Source: Gammaproteobacteria bacterium (lineage in GTDB: Bacteria; Pseudomonadota; Gammaproteobacteria; Methylococcales; Methylomonadaceae). From it: a DNA stretch of 6,760 nt. The stretch lies in contig JAJRWJ010000345.1 of NCBI GenBank assembly GCA_024276805.1, forward strand, positions 1 to 6,760. The letters are read 5' to 3'. The translations under genes and the position numbers were made by a program. The notes beneath the pieces were generated by a model. It was not told the origin of the DNA. It was given only the letters and a program-made list of their open reading frames with translations, and did no database searches. Below, in pieces: positions 5,605 to 6,760 of the stretch (positions are counted from its first letter, which is position 1; each line of letters begins with the position of its first letter).

Positions 5605-6687
5605 ATGAACTGGAAAAAACTGTTATTTGCGGGACGGCGCCTGAAGGCACTGGGTATTTTGGGCATGAACATGCGCAACGGCGATTATATTCTGCCCCAT
5701 AATCAGCGCAAAAATTTTCCGCTGGTCGACAACAAGCTGTTGACCAAAAAGCTGGCTGATAATTTTGGTATTGCCGTGCCCAGGCTGTATGGAGTCATTG
5801 AAATCGAACATCAGATAGAAAAGCTGGAAAGTCTGCTGCGCCCATATCAGGACTTTGTCATCAAACCCGCCCATGGCAGCGGTGGTGAAGGAATTTTGAT
5901 CATCAGTGGCCGTAGCAACCAGCATTTCCGGAAATTGAATGGCGAAATAGTCACAGTATCGACGTTGGGTCATCATATTTCCAATATTCTCAGCGGTATG
6001 TACAGTCTGGGAGGTTTACCGGACAAAGCACTGATCGAATATCGAATTGGCTTTGATCCTGTTTTCGAGAAGATCAGCTACCAGGGGGTTCCGGACATCC
6101 GCACCATCGTTTTTCGGGGTGTGCCGGTCATGTCCATGGTCCGGCTGCCTACCCGCCTTTCCGACGGCAAGGCCAATCTTCACCAGGGAGCCATCGGAGT
6201 TGGCATAGACCTTTGCTCGGGTCGTACCATCAACGGCGTCTGGCGCGAGGATCTGATCGAGACACATCCAGACACGGGAAATGCCATCAATGATCTGCTG
6301 ATTCCCTACTGGCAGGATGTTTTGCTCTATTCTGCGCGATGTCAGGAAATGGTCGGTCTCGATTATATCGGCGTGGATATGGTTCTGGATGCCGATCTTG
6401 GACCGTTGATGCTGGAAATCAATGCCCGGCCCGGTGTCAGCATCCAGCTGGCTAACAAAAAAGGCCTGCTGATGGGGTTGCACAAAATTGCCGCAATGCG
6501 GACGATTCCTGATTCTGCACTGCAGCGGGTTGCTCTGGCGCAGGAAATTAACGATTCGGTAGCACCTTTTCAGCCGGGTAATCTTAAAGAATCCTGTGTC
6601 ACTCCGGAAAATTACAATAGCAGGATAGTGAGTGATTTCCTTCACCATGCCAATGACCAGCAGGCTTTGGTAAATAAAGCATCTTGA
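5605..6687 (+). CDS. Alpha-L-glutamate ligase-like ATP-grasp protein (RimK-related)
   Basis: A 360-residue ATP-grasp enzyme of the RimK-related 'alpha-L-glutamate ligase-like' family (TIGR02291 as I recall). Such enzymes use ATP to activate a carboxylate and form an amide bond to an amine, typically adding glutamate or another amino acid; the substrate of this family is not known to me. Visible are the N-terminal family segment RNGDYILPHNQR (24-35), ATP-binding Lys87 in VIKPAHGSGGEG (85-96) with its glycine-rich loop, IEYRIG (144-149), DIRTIVFRG (164-172), GVDMVLD (256-262), and the metal-binding tail LMLEINARPG (268-277; E271, N273, R275). All expected ATP-grasp residues are present, so it should be active. 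There is no signal peptide or membrane segment, so it is cytoplasmic. The last 45 residues (from about 313) extend past the ATP-grasp core and are polar. GGAAGGA (5587-5593), inside the upstream gene, is the likely ribosome site for ATG 5605, implying translational coupling within one operon. Confidence 0.9.
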   Translation: MNWKKLLFAGRRLKALGILGMNMRNGDYILPHNQRKNFPLVDNKLLTKKLADNFGIAVPRLYGVIEIEHQIEKLESLLRPYQDFVIKPAHGSGGEGILIISGRSNQHFRKLNGEIVTVSTLGHHISNILSGMYSLGGLPDKALIEYRIGFDPVFEKISYQGVPDIRTIVFRGVPVMSMVRLPTRLSDGKANLHQGAIGVGIDLCSGRTINGVWREDLIETHPDTGNAINDLLIPYWQDVLLYSARCQEMVGLDYIGVDMVLDADLGPLMLEINARPGVSIQLANKKGLLMGLHKIAAMRTIPDSALQRVALAQEINDSVAPFQPGNLKESCVTPENYNSRIVSDFLHHANDQQALVNKAS

Positions 6688-6699
6688 AGACTTTACCGC

Positions 6700-6718
6700 T
6701 CCCATGCTCCGCGTGGGA
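6700..6718. repeat. Palindromic hairpin of dispersed-repeat type
   Basis: TCCCATGC (6700-6707), loop TCC, GCGTGGGA (6711-6718) form an eight-pair stem with one T-G wobble, 12 bases after the ligase stop codon. No T-run follows, so it is not a classical intrinsic terminator, though it could protect or end the operon transcript. The core CCCAcGCTCCGCGTGGGAAtGC resembles, from memory, a repeat scattered between genes in several proteobacterial genomes. A second imperfect dyad, GCGAC (6728-6732) / GTCGC (6755-6759) with inner TCCT/AGGA, follows to the window edge and may belong to the same element. Confidence 0.55.
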
Positions 6719-6760
6719 ATGCCGTTAGCGACTCCTGTGCAAGGAACGAAGAGCGTCGCC

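Noticed and set aside
6016..6705. 229-codon open frame on the minus strand
   Set aside because: It is opposite the ATP-grasp gene, whose motifs are intact, and has no recognisable features.

Overview
This window looks like chromosomal DNA from a gammaproteobacterium, possibly a methanotroph or other autotroph-like lineage. That placement is an inference from gene content: an archaeal-type (type 2) thymidine/AMP phosphorylase, a divergent PRPP synthetase, and a protease / 7TM inactive transglutaminase / RimK-like ligase cluster known mainly from gamma- and betaproteobacteria. All five intact genes are on the + strand. I see no rRNA, tRNA, CRISPR array, transposase or phage gene.

Layout. Positions 1-187 hold no convincing gene. 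Positions 188-554 carry a small exported, glycine-rich protein gene whose signal peptide and conserved body lie in two different frames, so it is frameshifted here by mutation or sequence error. After a promoter-like stretch with several small dyads (585-640) comes a 511-residue type 2 thymidine phosphorylase / AMP phosphorylase homologue (659-2194). After a gap with a perfect TATAAT box comes a 294-residue ribose-phosphate pyrophosphokinase homologue (2307-3191). These two plausibly work on the same pool of phosphorylated ribose: one releases ribose 1-phosphate or ribose 1,5-bisphosphate from a nucleoside or NMP, the other makes PRPP for salvage.

A 271-base leader (3192-3462) contains an unusual pair of competing hairpins. 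It precedes a three-gene cluster: a periplasmic retropepsin-like protease of the 'ATP-dependent zinc protease' family (3463-4032), a membrane protein with a periplasmic inactive transglutaminase-like domain and seven C-terminal helices (4074-5600, TTG start), and a cytoplasmic ATP-grasp alpha-L-glutamate ligase-like enzyme (5605-6687). The first gap is 41 bases and the second is 4 bases, so the cluster is probably one transcript. Published comparative genomics predicts that such sets make, sense or trim an amide-linked amino acid or peptide modification across the inner membrane. As far as I know the substrate is not established. This is the most interesting part of the window.

The last 73 bases hold a palindrome (TCCCATGC-TCC-GCGTGGGA) of the kind found as dispersed repeats in many proteobacterial genomes, followed by a second imperfect dyad that runs to the window edge.
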